From: Climacium dendroides | Taxonomy: Eukaryota > Streptophyta > Bryopsida > Hypnales > Climaciaceae | Length of the DNA stretch: 64,000 nt | Assembly (NCBI GenBank): GCA_950106755.1 | Contig: OX467086.1 | Span: forward strand, 12,728,001 to 12,792,000 | Direction: 5' to 3' | In this document: one piece after another, positions 11,009 through 23,613 of the stretch | How positions within the stretch are numbered: the stretch's first letter is position 1 | Layout of the letters: the number at the start of each line of letters is the position of its first letter | The notes under the pieces: generated by a model | What the model saw: only the letters and a program-made list of their open reading frames with translations | Told to the model about the DNA's origin: nothing | The model's database searches: none | Position numbers and translations under genes: made by a program

Positions 11009-13463
11009 AAAAAAAAAAAATGCTGTCTTAATAGAAGAAATCACTGCCTCAAATGGGAAGCTTATATTTGAATCAAAGGGCATCATTTTTTCTTAGACAT
11101 CTATTATATAAGGTGTATACAATCAAAACATTCAAGACAACATTCTTAATCCTAAAAAGATGGACTAGTGATTATGGAAATCATCCCTTTTGATACCGTC
11201 TGAATCATTGGCTTAAAAAAATGTTAAAGCACTCATTAGAAGTCAAACTAGTGTACAAGACTTCCCCTTTTCACACAAAATTCTAAAGATAAATCATTGC
11301 AATTCTATCATATACAGAAGGATTCTTAATGTCATTCAATGAACAAAAAATAGCCTTGGCATCCTTTAATCCCTGAGCATGTTTACCAAAATCCAGACTC
11401 TTCTAAACTCATTCCAATTGAACTGTCACCCAAAACGAGATCCACAAAATTTGATTGTAGAAATTGGTAGTGGAGATAGGCCCAAAATTGTAGGGAAATG
11501 ATAAAATGTTCTTATCGTATTGTTGAAAAGATTGTAATAGTCAAACAAGACAACCTTTTAGTTATAGAAGGCCATATTTGAGGTGCTAGAGCACTTAAAG
11601 GTTAAGGATTAAACACTAGGTACTTGACACCTTTCTTTTGGCCCTGGCCCCATTCCTCTTGTTTTTTCTAGTTTAAATTAAGTTCCTTTATTCCTACCAG
11701 TCTATTACAACCTATCATGTAAGCTTATTTGGTATTACAAGAGCCATTTAATTTGGCCCTAAGCCCACTCAACATCTCGGAAATTTGGAATGCAAATTTT
11801 CCTCCAATTTATACAACTGACACAAATATATTTGTATTACAATGCTTCTATAGAAGAGGTACCTTGATGCTCTTGTTCAAGAATGTTATGAAATCTATAA
11901 GAGTCTAGCTACCATTGGTTTTGAGTACACTTGTTTTTATGCTATTGTGGCTAAGTTCCCACAATTCAAAAACTTGGAGGAACTTGCAACCCTATAGACT
12001 AGCTAAATTTCATTCAATGTTGTATAATTAAGCCAAAATGTTGGAAATTAGGCAGAAAATATATGAAATAGATTTAACCAAAAAAACTTTCATATTTATC
12101 TTTTAAAAAATTATGGAATAGAAGGTGGCACTTGACAAAAGAAAATTCTAAATTGCCAATAATTTTGATAAGAAATTGAGAATTGTAAATCCAAATGGTG
12201 AGAATGTTCTAGTAAGCAATGCATATCCTATGTTGTGTTTTTATTTATGCTAAATTCAAATGATTGTATAATATTCTACTTCTTGCCATCTACTCTGGAA
12301 ACCTAAAAAATTGCTAAATGAATAATAAAAACTTTGCATTAAAACTTATAAAGGATTTTCTTCTAGAAACCTACAAAATATGATGTATTTGGAGGGGTTG
12401 GGTCTCCAACGACCAATGCTTGTTGCATTGTATCCATTACCTAGCACAACCCCATTTGCCATATAGTGGATGTAGACGGTTTTTGTTGCTCCTTGCCATG
12501 GATGTCGCTCCAAATTTAAGTGCAATTTGTTTATTTAGATCGTGGAGCTCACTGCACCATCTTGTTTTTGCCTACTCCTGCTTGCTAAGTGCATTGTGCT
12601 CTACTCATTTCTTCAACATTTATCTTCAACCTCTACATTGTTGTGTATTAAAGTACGTACTTTTCAATAGACATTCTGAAATTTCAAAAAGTTTTAAAGT
12701 AGCAATTTGAGTTGATGTGGGAAGACAAATTTTGAGAAGATTATTGCATGGATGCTATGTTGACAATGAACTTGTATTTATTGCAACAAATACTTGAAGA
12801 CAAAGATGAAGAAAGTAAAGATGAAGAAGACAAAGAAGATGATGACAATGCTATGGATCAGTTGCCACAAACAATTGAAGATGAAAATAGTACTTTGGAT
12901 TAATGTTCAAATAATAATGATTGAAGATGGGCTTCTTTGTGGGGGTATAGGTAGGATTTTAGTGTGAATCTTTTGAGATTTAAGTCTCATTTCAAATGCT
13001 TTTCTAAGGTTTATACAATGGTAAAAGTAGGGAACTAAGAATTGCAGGCCAACTAAGTTTGAAATTTCTTCTATGTGAGTTTTCCTAGATACATTTCTTG
13101 GATTCCTGGCACTCTCTTGGATCATTGGCTTGCTTTACAGAAAACGCAGTATGTATGCACAACAAGGCGTATGCATGCAAGACAAGGTGGATAATGTGGC
13201 AAAAGATTTGAATGGAAAAGGGTGTTTGAACAATTCTCCACCTACTTTACTTTCAAAGCCCAAAGAGTATACAATCTCCAACTAGAAATCTTAAGGAAAT
13301 AGTGCTTCCAGATAAAAAGAAAATTTCATCACCTTTGATGCACTTGCATGTACTTATCAACTTGATCAAGAGCACTTCAAAGTCCATGTCTCTATTCTCA
13401 TAGGTCTTGCTATGATTCAAAGATAAACTTTAATATCTAGTGCTCAGCATTCTCTTGTCAAGA
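11009..13463. other. AT-rich intergenic DNA
   Basis: No convincing gene. An acidic 48-codon ORF (12754-12903, rich in DEE/DED) has no recognisable family. Around 11150-11330 the sequence matches stretches near 37530-37720 and 54240-54440 (the 'aatcattgg...cattagaagtcaaact' family), so it is part of a dispersed repeat. Confidence 0.5.
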
Positions 13464-13749
13464 TCTTGCAACAAAAGCAGTGTTTTATGACTGCAAAATA
13501 TGACTGCAGTGAGTCGTAAAATCAAAAAATACGACTCACGCAGAAATCACTGTAGATGACTCGGAATATGACTGACTCCAGTCGTTTAGAAGCAGTCACT
13601 TCAGACATCAGTCATATTGGCAGTCATATTTTCCGAGGGGTATAAATACCCATTTTTAACCATAGTATGCCAACATGGCGTATACTTTGACTTTCCTAGG
13701 GGAGTCTTGACTTTTTCTTGAGTTGCCCGGGCAAACAAAAAAATCCTAC

Positions 13750-14310
13750 GTGGAATATGACTATGGTCAGTCATATTTTTGAATGACGTGGAATATGACT
13801 GCAGTCAGTCATATTTTTGGATGACGTGGAATATAACTGCGGTCAGTCATATTTTTGAATGACGTGGAATATGACTGCAGTCAGTCATATTTTTGGATGA
13901 CGTGGAATATGACTGCGGTTAGTCATATTTTTGAATGACGTGAAATATGACTGCAGTCAGTCATATTTTTGGATGACGTGGAATATGACTGCGGTTAGTC
14001 ATATTTTTGAATGACGTGGAATATGATTGCGGTCAGTCATATTTTTGGATGACGTGGAATATGACTGAAGTGAGTCATATTTTGCAGTGATGTAGAATAC
14101 GACTCTCGTCAGTCATATTTTATGGAATATAACTGAGGTGAGTCATATTTTGTAGTAATGTAGAATACGACTCTCGTCAGTCATATTTTCGTTAGTCATA
14201 TTTTATGAAATATGACTGAGATGAGTCATATTTTGCAGTGATGTAGAATACGACTTTTGTTAGTCATATTTTATGGAATATGACTTCTGTGAGTCATATT
14301 TTTGGCTTCA
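13750..14310. repeat. 38-bp repeat array, TGACTGCAGTCAGTCATA type
   Basis: About eight to nine head-to-tail 38-bp units from 13752 to 14078, each of the form AATATGACTGCGGTCAGTCA followed by TATTTTTGAATGACGTGG. More diverged units (about 60-70 bp) follow to 14310. Each unit contains a near-palindromic TGACTGCAGTCA and a TGACGTGG box. The same motif returns inverted at 15330-15450. Confidence 0.9.
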
Positions 14311-14459
14311 TGAAGTTGCAAGTAGCTTCCAATGTCTTTGTTTCAACTTTTGATGCCTGTATATACAATTAAAGAAATGAGAGGTTAGTTTTTAGTGATT
14401 GAACAACAAAGCCTAACCTTCAAAGACTTACAAAAACACAAAATATTTAACTCAAGTTT

Positions 14460-14985
14460 AGGATAGAAAGAATAAGATTAATGATGGAAGAAACAAGAAA
14501 AAGAAGATAAGTATTAAGAGTTAACAAGAATCAAAAGTTAAGATGCAACAAGGAATAAAAAACAACAACTAAGCAACAACTAAGACACAACAAGAAACAA
14601 GAAGCAACATAAAACAAGAAACAACAATTAAGACACAATATGAGGCAACAATTAAGACATAAGAACAAAGAAAAAGCACCAACTAAGACACAAGAAAAAA
14701 CAAGAAGCACCAACTAAGACATAACAAAAAACAACAAGAAATGAGAGTATAGATACAACAAGAACAAAAAAGAAGCAAGAACTATAAAACAAGAGGAAAC
14801 AAAAAAAAAGAACTAGGAAGAAGAAAGAGTTCAAATGCAAGAGAAAGAAAGAATTTAGATGCAACAATAAGAAACAAGAAGCATGAACTAGAGAGCAACA
14901 AGAAACAAGAGTTAAGATGCAACAAAAAGCAACAACAAGTGAGAGCTAAGAGACAATAAAAAGTAAGAAAGAAGAACCACAAGAA
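14460..14985. repeat. Degenerate AAC/AAG-rich minisatellite
   Basis: Irregular repeats of 'caacaagaaacaagaagcaacaactaag' type. The reverse strand gives overlapping Cys/Leu/Phe-rich open frames (14531-14982). These are explained by low-complexity composition and not by a gene. Confidence 0.8.
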
Positions 14986-15140
14986 GTGACGGCTAGGGTT
15001 CCAGAACCCTAAAAAGTGGCGGTTAGGGTTTCAAAACCCTAAAAAAATGACGGCTAGGGTCTCAAAACCCTAAAAAAGTGGTGACTAGGATTCAGAATCC
15101 AAAAAAGTAGGTGACTAGGATTTCAAAATTTTAAACAATG
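14986..15140. repeat. Five ~32-bp repeats with AGGGTTTCAAAACCCT hairpin
   Basis: Five consecutive units beginning GTGACGGCTAGGGTT (or GTGGCGGTTAGGGTT, later GTGACTAGGATT). Each contains a small AGGGTTTNNAAACCCT palindrome. The later units drift, and the palindrome changes on both sides together (AGGATTCAGAATCC). Confidence 0.85.
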
Positions 15141-15463
15141 ACTTCTCTATATTTTTTTGGAATTGCCTAAATTTTTCTTGAATTGCCCAAAACAAAAAAA
15201 ATCAATATTATATGAAAATATTAGTGATAATATGACTCAATGTTCCCAAACATGTTCCCAACGTTCCCTATGAAGTACTTTGGTATTCCTAATAGCCGTA
15301 TAGTATACGCTTGTGACGTACAAGGCGTAAAAATGACTGACAGTCATATTTTGCAGTCATATTTCTCTCCAAAGTGTTGGCCTTCAAGAATATGACTGCA
15401 AGTAGTCGCCAGTCATCCTCAGTCATAATTCTGTAGTCATAAAACACTGCCATTGTTGTAGTG

Positions 15464-18197
15464 AGAGCGCATATCATCAAGATCATCATCTCTAATGTGG
15501 TATGTTTGAAAATTGTTATATCCCTAGCTGTTGTTATTTTTGGTTCGTGTCTGGACTGCATCCTAGCTACTGAAAGACTTCTCGATCCATTGCATGTATT
15601 GATGGTCATGTTTGTGTGTTCCAAAGCTCCTAAATTGTGAATTCCAAGTGTCAAAATCTTGAAACTGGGACCGGATTTCATTTGAGTTTTGCAAAAATGT
15701 CAATTTCTTGAAAGTTTGGTATTATAATGAATGTTGACGTTGTATTGAGAATCCAACAAGGAAAATAAAAATGCCCTCGTAGGTGAAAATATCTTCGTGG
15801 GTGCTATGGATCTATAGAAGCAATGATATGAAGCTACCAAGTGGAAGTTTGTCACTGTGTTCCAAAATGCTTGTGCAAATTCATTGCCAAAAATGATTGG
15901 GTGTGGACTTTATAATTATATTAGACTAAAGTAGGAAGTCCATTGTGGATCATTGTGGATCCTATTACATTTCTACTCGTAGGTTTCAAAAAAAAGAATA
16001 TGCAAAAGAAAGGTAAATCAGGGAATATTTGTAAATATTTTGGTTAGCTCATTTTTGAAAAAAGGAAGTTTCACATTGTGGACAACTATTCTTGTTTTGG
16101 AAGATGCAAATGCGGCTCTCTTTATCAATTATACCCTCCACAATTCCATTGGCAATCCAAAAGTGTCCTTTGAGATTGTAGAAGTTGCATGGTGGTGTTC
16201 ATTGAATTCATATATGGTGACTTTTCAATCCAATTTCAATCCTTTCAGCTCCAATTTTATAATGTGTGCAATTTATTTATGCATGAGAATGTAAGAAAGC
16301 AAAATTGTTTACGAGCATTACGTACCTTTAAAGTTAGAGATTTATACTTGTAGTACAAAGATTTATTTTCAATTTTCCAAGGTAGTGCAATCTAGAATCT
16401 TCTTTTGAGTAACAAAGCTATTTGCATTCATCCAAATATGTATGACAAATATGAATGACTCCCTCTATTACAAAGTGCAAAACTTTCAAAAATTTGGTTT
16501 TTGCATATCTAACCATAAGATCTTGCACTTGAAGAAGTATAAGAAATTTCAAATACTTTGAATACATAGAGTGCAAGGTATATATGTTTAAAGTGCAGAA
16601 AACAAGTTCATTTTTGCACCTTGTGTGACTAGATTATAAGACTTTCAATCTTTTTAACTTATAATTTTTGCATTAAAGATTTTGAAATTAAATTTATTAT
16701 ATATTGAATAATTGGATTAAAGTCTTTTTTTAAACTTGATTTTTATTTTATAGAAAAATGTTATATAAAATTGTTCAAGATAGAATGGAAAACCAAATCT
16801 TTAATAGTTCTATGATGGAATTGAAAGACACTAGTTTCAACAATGAGATTGTTCTAGCAAGACAACTAACCATATTGAACTTTTATTTTTTGAAAATTGT
16901 GACAATTGAATTCACAAAAGAATCCAATATGTTATCTTCTTGGTTATCTTTTCAATACAAGACGATGTAATTAATACCTAAAAAACAAGAAGCTCCATGA
17001 TTCTCAAATCACTAATTCAAATGAATCAATTAAAGCTTATTATGTAGAAAAAATATAATCTATCAAAGGCAAATATTAAAAAAAAGTATTTCAAGTTCTT
17101 TTTTTGTTATTGTTGCTTGGTTGAAGCATTTTGAACTTTAGAAGGTATAGTTTTTGCACTTAGTAACCAATTGAAATAAAGATTGTTTTTTCAAAAATCT
17201 AATGCATTTTCTAACATTGAAAAAAAGTTCCAAAAATCATGCCAAAAATCAAAGTTATAAGAATTCACACAAAACTTCAAGTGTCTTCAAAGGAAATACT
17301 TAAGACTTTAGGGTTTAGATTACCTAATTTTGATTGGATTTTGTTGGAAGTCAAAAGGATATTGATTTCTAGATTCCCTTCTTATATATGCATTTATTGA
17401 ACACGAAAATAATAAGCTATTAATTTTCAAAGGTGCTAAAAAACATTTATTTTTCAAGTCAATCCTAGGCTCTTAATATGAGTGGGAATATAATTAAAGC
17501 AAGAATTTGTAGGCCGGGGTTGGTTTTAGGAAAAGGTTTACAATTAGATGTAGTCATTTTATATCTAATTGCTAATATATACACTTTCAAATTACAATCC
17601 TACATATGTTGTCATCTAGGTTCCTTCAATTATTAATAGAATGTCGAAGTAGACAATGGTAGAATTGTAGACACTAGCTTCAAAATCTAATAATTTGATA
17701 GATTTTAAGCTTTTTATATTTAATTGTACATCCCGATTTTGGAAGCTACAAAATGTACCACAAATCATGAATACATGGGATTCTTTATTACCAAATCTAT
17801 AATAGGACAAGTTCAATGAATATCATTTTTTCAAATTTTTCTATTTGGGAAAAAAATAAAACACCAATGTGTAATTTAGACATTGCTTATAAATCTTACA
17901 AGTGTAAGGCTTAAACTTTACTCTAGTTTATACTATTAATAAGAATAGGTATAAAGTTTATGATTGATCTTCTAAAAGATTTTGTTCCTTTATTTTAGTT
18001 CTTAGACAAAAATTCATTATAAATTCTAAAAATTAAAGTCTTGTGTATATTAATCCCTAAAGTCCCAAGGTCATTTAGTTTCTGCCTAGAACCACTAATA
18101 ACTGCCACTTTTGTTGTATTAATCTAATGGAGTAGAAATATATTTTCTTAGAATCTAATCATAGGATTGTATACTTCACTTGCCTCAAATCATATTA
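15464..18197. other. AT-rich DNA with dispersed TTAA-family relics
   Basis: No gene recognised. From about 16490 to 17060 the sequence parallels 23690-24260 in the same orientation, and 62600-62900 inverted. Shared landmarks are a 'gatggaattgaaa.acact' stretch, 'caatgagattgttct.gcaaga' and 'aaaaaacaaga...'. This is a copy of the same TTAA-flanked family without clear ends. Confidence 0.5.
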
Positions 18198-18708
18198 ATG
18201 GTAAACATTTCATCAAGTTTGATAGTACAAATTAGAAACCATATTAGCATTCAAAGTTGGACAATTTTTTTTTAATGTAGATGTTTAGATTGCCTAAAAA
18301 ACAAGATTTTCTATAACTTTTTCATTACTAGTACAAATTGAATGAATCAAAGATTCACATGTAGAAAAAAATACTAGTATTTTAGCATTTTTGAAAAAAA
18401 CACATTTTGACTTTTGTGATTTTTTTAGTATCCATCAACCTTTGTTTTTGGCTTCCTGTGCCATAACTTTAGCTCGCAAGCACCAATTGAAATATAAATT
18501 ATATTTCTAAAAATCTAATATATTTTTCTAGCTACTCAAAAAGCTAAGAAAAATCACAATGAATATTGAGACCCTACAAACCTATCCAAAGTCACACTTG
18601 AATTAGCCCTTGTAGGGCCAATGGAATTTTAGAGGTTAAGAATAAAATTCATTGTTTTTAAAATAAAAATCCTAATTTTACTTTTGTATTTCACTTTAAG
18701 CTTCACAC

Positions 18709-18711
<3 letters not shown>

Positions 18712-18761
<50 letters not shown>
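18712..18761. repeat. (TA)n microsatellite
   Basis: An uninterrupted run of about 25 TA units, just upstream of coiled-coil gene copy 1. Confidence 0.95.
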
Positions 18762-18764
<3 letters not shown>

Positions 18765-18815
18765 ATTTCATTTGTGAAGAGCGCACTCCATCCTTAATAA
18801 TAATCATACAAGAAC

Positions 18816-20250
18816 ATGGAGAAATTGAAATATCTAGCACGAAAAGTGTTGGGTATAAACGGGACACAATTCAAAGCACTATGTATGGAAGAAGCCAAAA
18901 AAGTGAACAATGCAAGAGAACAAGGTGTAGCAATGGCGTTAAGCTCTATGCAAGAAAAAATGGACCGCAATTAAAAGGAAACTACAACTAAGGTGTCCAA
19001 CATTCTAAAGAAAGTAGAGGAGAAACTAAAAACTAACTCCATTTCCATTAAAGAAGTGCTACACATTGAAGAAATGCTACAGATTGATGCCATGAAGGAT
19101 GAGATTTGTAAATTGAAGGAAGGCACACAAATTTTGAATCTACAAATGAAACTACAGGAGAAGCTAGAGGATGAGATTATAAGTATTGTAAAAGATTACA
19201 TGAAGAATTGTGAGAGTAAATCGTGGAGTGAATTGAATTCCAAACTACAATCAAAGATGGATAATAATGAGGAAGAGATTAATATTGTAAAGGAAGACAT
19301 TGAGAATGTAACCAATTATTTGTGTGAAGTCCAAGAGCAGTTGGAGAGCCACGAGAATGATTTGATCGATGTCAAAAGAGTGGTGAAGAGTCTCAAGGAT
19401 GTACTAAAAGATGTAACAAAGGAACTCAAGAGTGTCAAGGATGTAGCCTCAAATGTAGCCTCCAATCTCAAGAAGGATGTGATGTGTGAATTGAGGAATG
19501 TAAAGGAAGAATTAAGAGTTGTAAAGGATACAATGAGAGTTGCAAAGGTTGAAGGGAAGGATGTAGCCTCAAATCTAGAGAAGGATGTCAAGTGTGAATT
19601 AAAGAATTTAAAGGAGGAATTAAGGATTGTTGTAAAGGAGAAATCAAAAGATGCAAACGTTGGACAAAATAAAATGGTGGACCATATACAAGAAGAGATG
19701 TTGAATGATTGCATAGAAGTGATGGATAATGTGTAGAGTATGTGAAGCATGACCTTTGGGATGTTGGAGTAGAAATCATAGACGTAGTCGAGATGGGTGT
19801 GGGTGGTAGATTGCAAGATGCCCAGCATGAGCAAAAAAATATTGGGCATGAAAAGAAGGTTGCAAAAGATGAACAATAAGAAATTACGGATGTAGATTCA
19901 AAAACGAAAGCAATAACAAAGATAATGTGGGATGCAAAATTTACTTTTGATACAGAAAGAAGTGTATTGACATATCATATACCATTTACTTTGAATACAG
20001 TAAAAAGTGCATTAACAGATCATGTACTATTTACTTTTGATACAAGAAGTGCATAGATAGATTATTTACCATTTACTTTTGATAGTGCACGAATAGATCA
20101 TGTACAAAATGTAAGGCCTACCTTAGATGACCTAAGTGATTATTTTACAAAAGCAATGACTAATGTGATCAATAACAAGAAACGGAATCAGAATTCAAGG
20201 TATCAAACCTCCAAAGAAAACAAGAGGTTGCGAAAGCAAAACCAACTGTA
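18816..20250 (+). pseudogene. Coiled-coil gene, copy 1 (nonsense mutation)
   Basis: Paralogue of the intact ORF at 26323-27465. It opens at ATG 18816 (MEKLKYLARKVLGINGTQF) and follows the other copy closely. An in-frame TAA at 18972-18974 replaces the TCA of copy 3, two codons before KETTTKVSN. The frame then stays open to a TAG at 19734-19736. Long heptad-like segments (VKEELRVVK, VQEQLESHEND, LKDVLKDVTKELKSVKDV) indicate a coiled coil. The segment NLKKDVMCELRNVKEELR is repeated near 19570. Sequence related to the copy-3 C-terminus resumes at 20110-20240. Between them are copy-specific ~54-bp repeats (19940-20110). It is probably non-functional unless translated from a downstream ATG at 18993. 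Confidence 0.6.
19940..20110. repeat. ~54-bp tandem repeats inside coiled-coil copy 1
   Basis: Three to four degenerate units of 'catttacttttgatac...aagtgcat.gacagatcatgtac'. The intact copy (27060-27100) has only one 'acagatcatgtacaaaat' at the matching place, so the expansion is specific to copy 1. Confidence 0.7.
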
Positions 20251-20719
20251 GTGAGGAAGGAGGTACTACTTTTGTTTACAAGCATGTTTGTATATTCAAA
20301 TTCTACAAGTTATTCAGATTCAAATTGGAACACATCCCCATTGTCTTTAGAGTTAGATTCAAGCACTTATTTATTTTCTCTAAAGTTAGATTCAAGATTA
20401 CATTTTGAATTAGTTTTTTATTTAATAAGTTCAACTTCAGATTTCTATTAAATCATTATAGAAAAAGATGAAGATTTGAATGCACAATGTATATTTTAGC
20501 ATGAAAATTGGTTTAGTACGTAGTTGAAGATGGCTTGTTCTTGTTGTCAATTATGAGCCTATTACTTCTATCAAGAAGGTATGGAGACACATTTTCTATA
20601 AAATGTCAAAGTTTCAAATTTAACTATGTTTATCTCTACCCCTCCAATCTCTACTCCTATCAAAATTGTCATTATGCCAAAGTTCCATATTTTCCATCTA
20701 GTCTTAGAATATTCTAAGA

Positions 20720-22600
20720 AGTCTTAATGCATGTTTCATCAAGCCACTAGTACCTCATTAACATTTTTTACCACATTGATTTGAAGCATATCATTTAAAA
20801 TTCATCCTCATCAAATTTGTAAGTAAAATACAAGTTCATGAAATGCCTAATAAAAGATAAATGAATTATGTCTTTAAAAATTACAAGAAATAAAAGAGAA
20901 TAGTAATGGAGATGAAAAAATAAGAAGTAAAAGAATTAAATAAAATATAAAAATAATGATTTGAATCTTTCTGATGGAACCTATGCCAATATGGGACCTC
21001 ATTGAGCATTACAAACAATCTATATGTTGCAATTATTTGGGTGGTTATTGGATATATGATTGTAATTATATGCTTCATGAATAAATACTAAAATGTTGGA
21101 AAATAAATTTATAAATATTGAAGTAATATTCAACCACCACTTATTGGCTTAATATTGTTGGTATTGAACTTCTATATTAGAAAAATTTGAAAATTTCACA
21201 AATTACATTCTATATTAATAAAATTCAATAAATGAATGTAAAAAAAGATCAATATAATAATTAACCCTTACAAGACACTTTGGCTATTTTTCAATTGATG
21301 AATGATAGAAAATCTTTCTATATAGGACAAAAATACAACTATTCATCCTCAAAATTTTGTGTGAAAAATAGAGGTCTTCTATAAAGTGGTTTGACTTTCA
21401 ATTAGTGCTTTTGAATTTTTTAATTCAATGATTTACACAATACCAAAAGGGATGATCTGTACAATCATCAACTCATCCTTTAACCCTATAGTGTTGTTGC
21501 AAACACTAAGTGTCTAACGGATGACTTCACTTGGCATTGTAGGATGGAAAAAATGATTTTTTCATCCAATTTATTTATTTGGAGGATACTAGAGTACATT
21601 TTTAGTAAATAGTATTGTAAAGTCCCTCATTATGATCTTATTGACTTTTCTAAAGACAAAGATGCATGGATCGGCAAATCACCCTTGTAGTGTATTTGGG
21701 CCATTTATTGCTATTTACTCTTGATGTGAATTTAAGCCAAAAAAATGACACTTTTTGAATTTGAGTCCAACTAATAAAATAAAGCTGACCAAATTTGGTT
21801 TCTACTCCAATTGAAAATTTTGAAAAATTAATAAATTTCAATATTTTATAGCTATATGAACTTTGGACCTATAATCATGGTTTGTCGATTTTCTAATTTT
21901 AGAGCGACATGGTAACTTGGATTTATACCATGGTGTTCTAAACTATAATATACATCTATGGCAAAAATTTCATATTTTTTGAGTTTATTTTGTAATTGAT
22001 ATAAATTTTCTTAATTGTTTTCTTAATAAATTCATAGTAGTTTCAATTTTTTTCCAAAAAATTTGAAAATTTTATAAATTATATTATACATATGACTTTA
22101 TCTTTGAAAAATAAATAATTTTTTTTCATTCATTTCTAGTTGCAAAATGGCAACAAATAGAGTGATGAGAATTGAGGCTTGAAATCAATGGTCATGGACC
22201 CTTCTTTTAGGGTTAACAATTAAGCAAGTAGTAAACAATTATTCAATTAATGAGGTCCTTGGGATTCACAAGTAGAAGGAAGAGATGAACAAAGCAATAA
22301 GATAGTTTGCTTTTAAAGCAATCATTTAAGAGCTGATTCCTTTTACAAGGAAAGCTAAACTCCTTGAAACAATTTCCAATAAATTTTGGTAGGAAGAAAA
22401 ATGAATTGGCATCAATCCATGACGTTTTATATTTTTTGGATCTTCATGGAATTAGTTACATATTTTTGAAGTTCAAACATAGTGATCACTAAAAGTAACC
22501 ACCTCCTAAAATATACACTATTGGTTCATTGAAGAAAAAAAAATGTACCTATATGACATGGTTACTTTTAGAACATGGACACTTTTAAAGTAGACTACCT
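20720..22600. other. AT-rich DNA between coiled-coil copies, likely TTAA element
   Basis: No gene. A candidate TTAA-flanked element runs from 21480 (TTAACCCTATAG) to 22216 (CTTTTAGGGTTAA). It shares internal text with 51900-52430, for example 'gtttctactccaattgaaaattttgaaaaa'. The rest is unrecognised. Confidence 0.45.
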
Positions 22601-23609
22601 TATCACACATGTCACACATGGACCAATGTTGGGTCCAAAGGATGAACAAAGAACTAATGTATACAAATATTAGTTTAATGAAAGAATTTAACGATGCTTA
22701 TAACTTACAGGTGCAAAGAGGGATTCATCGTGTAGAGAATGCAAAGGTTGAGGAGATCAACAACAAGAAACAAATTGAAAGAGATTCAAGCAATCCAAAC
22801 TCAAAAGAAGACAAACAAGAGATAAAAAAACAAATAAAATTTTCATCATTTCCAACACATCTATACATCCAATTGCTTCAATTTTTGGCACATCTATACA
22901 TCCCATTTCTTCATGATTTTTTGATTGAAATACATCTCCAACTTCAAATTCTTTTGATTCATGTTTTTCCAATTCTAGCTAAATCTTGATAAAAAAAAAA
23001 GATAGATTTGAATGTACAATATATTTCTTTAAGCCCAAACTATTTAGTATGAAAAGTGGTTTAGAAGTAGAAGATAGCTTTCTCTTGTCAAATTTGGGCC
23101 TCTAGCTTCAATCAATACACTACTAGAAAATTTCGTTATTCTGTTGTTTTGGTCACGTTGATCTGGTCAAAATTTGACAGAAATCTATTGAAATCAACAG
23201 ATTTCTGTCACATTTTGACCGGATCAACACGACCAAAACAACAATTTTTTTTTTCTAGTAGTGATATGGCACAAGGATAGACTAGTTTGGGATGTTTTCT
23301 TTTGAATTGTATTCATAAACACATTTATAAAATGTCAAATTTTCAAATATAAATACACCTTTTTTTGTTGACACAATATTCTTCTATCAAAATTTGCAAC
23401 AATGCTAAAGTTCTATATTTTCCATCCACTTCTAGGAGTCCTATTCAAAGCATACAATTAAAGATACCATCAATAATGCCAAAGTTTATCAACAACTTTA
23501 AGAAGTTGTATAACATCAAAATTGGTATTTAATCATTAATAGAATTTTGTGTGCTACACCAAAAATGAAAAATACATCCAACTTAACCTTCTACAATCCA
23601 CTTCTCAAC
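22600..23609 (+). pseudogene. Remnant of coiled-coil gene, copy 2 (3' part)
   Basis: Only the C-terminal coding trace (EINNKKQIER..., 22760-22840, aligning with ISNKKRKWVS of copy 3) and the 3' flank remain. The flank runs 'gatttgaatgtacaat...caataatgccaaagtttatcaacaactttaa', matching 27520-27925 and 20460-20715. The 127-codon ORF at 22609-22989 begins in unrelated sequence and is probably fortuitous. It is interrupted by a CACTA MITE. Confidence 0.55.
23118..23263. mobile_element. 146-bp CACTA MITE, near-perfect hairpin, TSD ATA
   Basis: It starts CACTACTAGAAAA and ends TTTTCTAGTAGTG, flanked by the 3-bp direct repeat ATA (23115-23117 and 23264-23266). These are the classic CACTA terminus and TSD. 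The whole element is an inverted repeat: GTTGTTTTGGTC, GTTGATC.GGTCAAAAT and TGACAGAAATCT recur in reverse complement with few mismatches. A transcript would fold into a single hairpin of about 70 bp. It sits inside the 3' flank of coiled-coil copy 2; the equivalent place near 27620 in copy 3 lacks it. Confidence 0.9.
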
Positions 23610-23613
23610 TTAA

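Larger units (their letters stand above)
13464..15463. mobile_element. 2.0-kb CACTA-like non-autonomous element
   Basis: The right end, read inward, is CACTACAACAATGGCAGTG. The left end keeps the inner part in inverted form (CAACAAAAGCAGTGTTTTATGACT). The two ends share GCAGTGTTTTATGACT as an inverted repeat. The left outermost bases no longer read CACTA, and no clear 3-bp target duplication remains. The subterminal regions are packed with TATGACTGCAGTCAGTCATA-type repeats in both orientations, as expected for CACTA (En/Spm) subterminal repeats. The interior holds low-complexity AAC/AAG-rich DNA with no transposase. The call rests on the right terminus and the repeat architecture. Confidence 0.55.

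Noticed and set aside
13750..14310. Regular repeats resembling a CRISPR array
   Set aside because: The units are contiguous and self-similar throughout with no unique spacers, and the DNA is eukaryotic.
14531..14982. Three overlapping Cys/Leu/Phe-rich ORFs that look like membrane proteins
   Set aside because: They are the reverse strand of an AAC/AAG minisatellite in several frames; composition explains them.
22609..22989. 127-codon ORF as a separate gene
   Set aside because: Its middle is a remnant of the coiled-coil gene C-terminus and its ends are unrelated flank; likely fortuitous.
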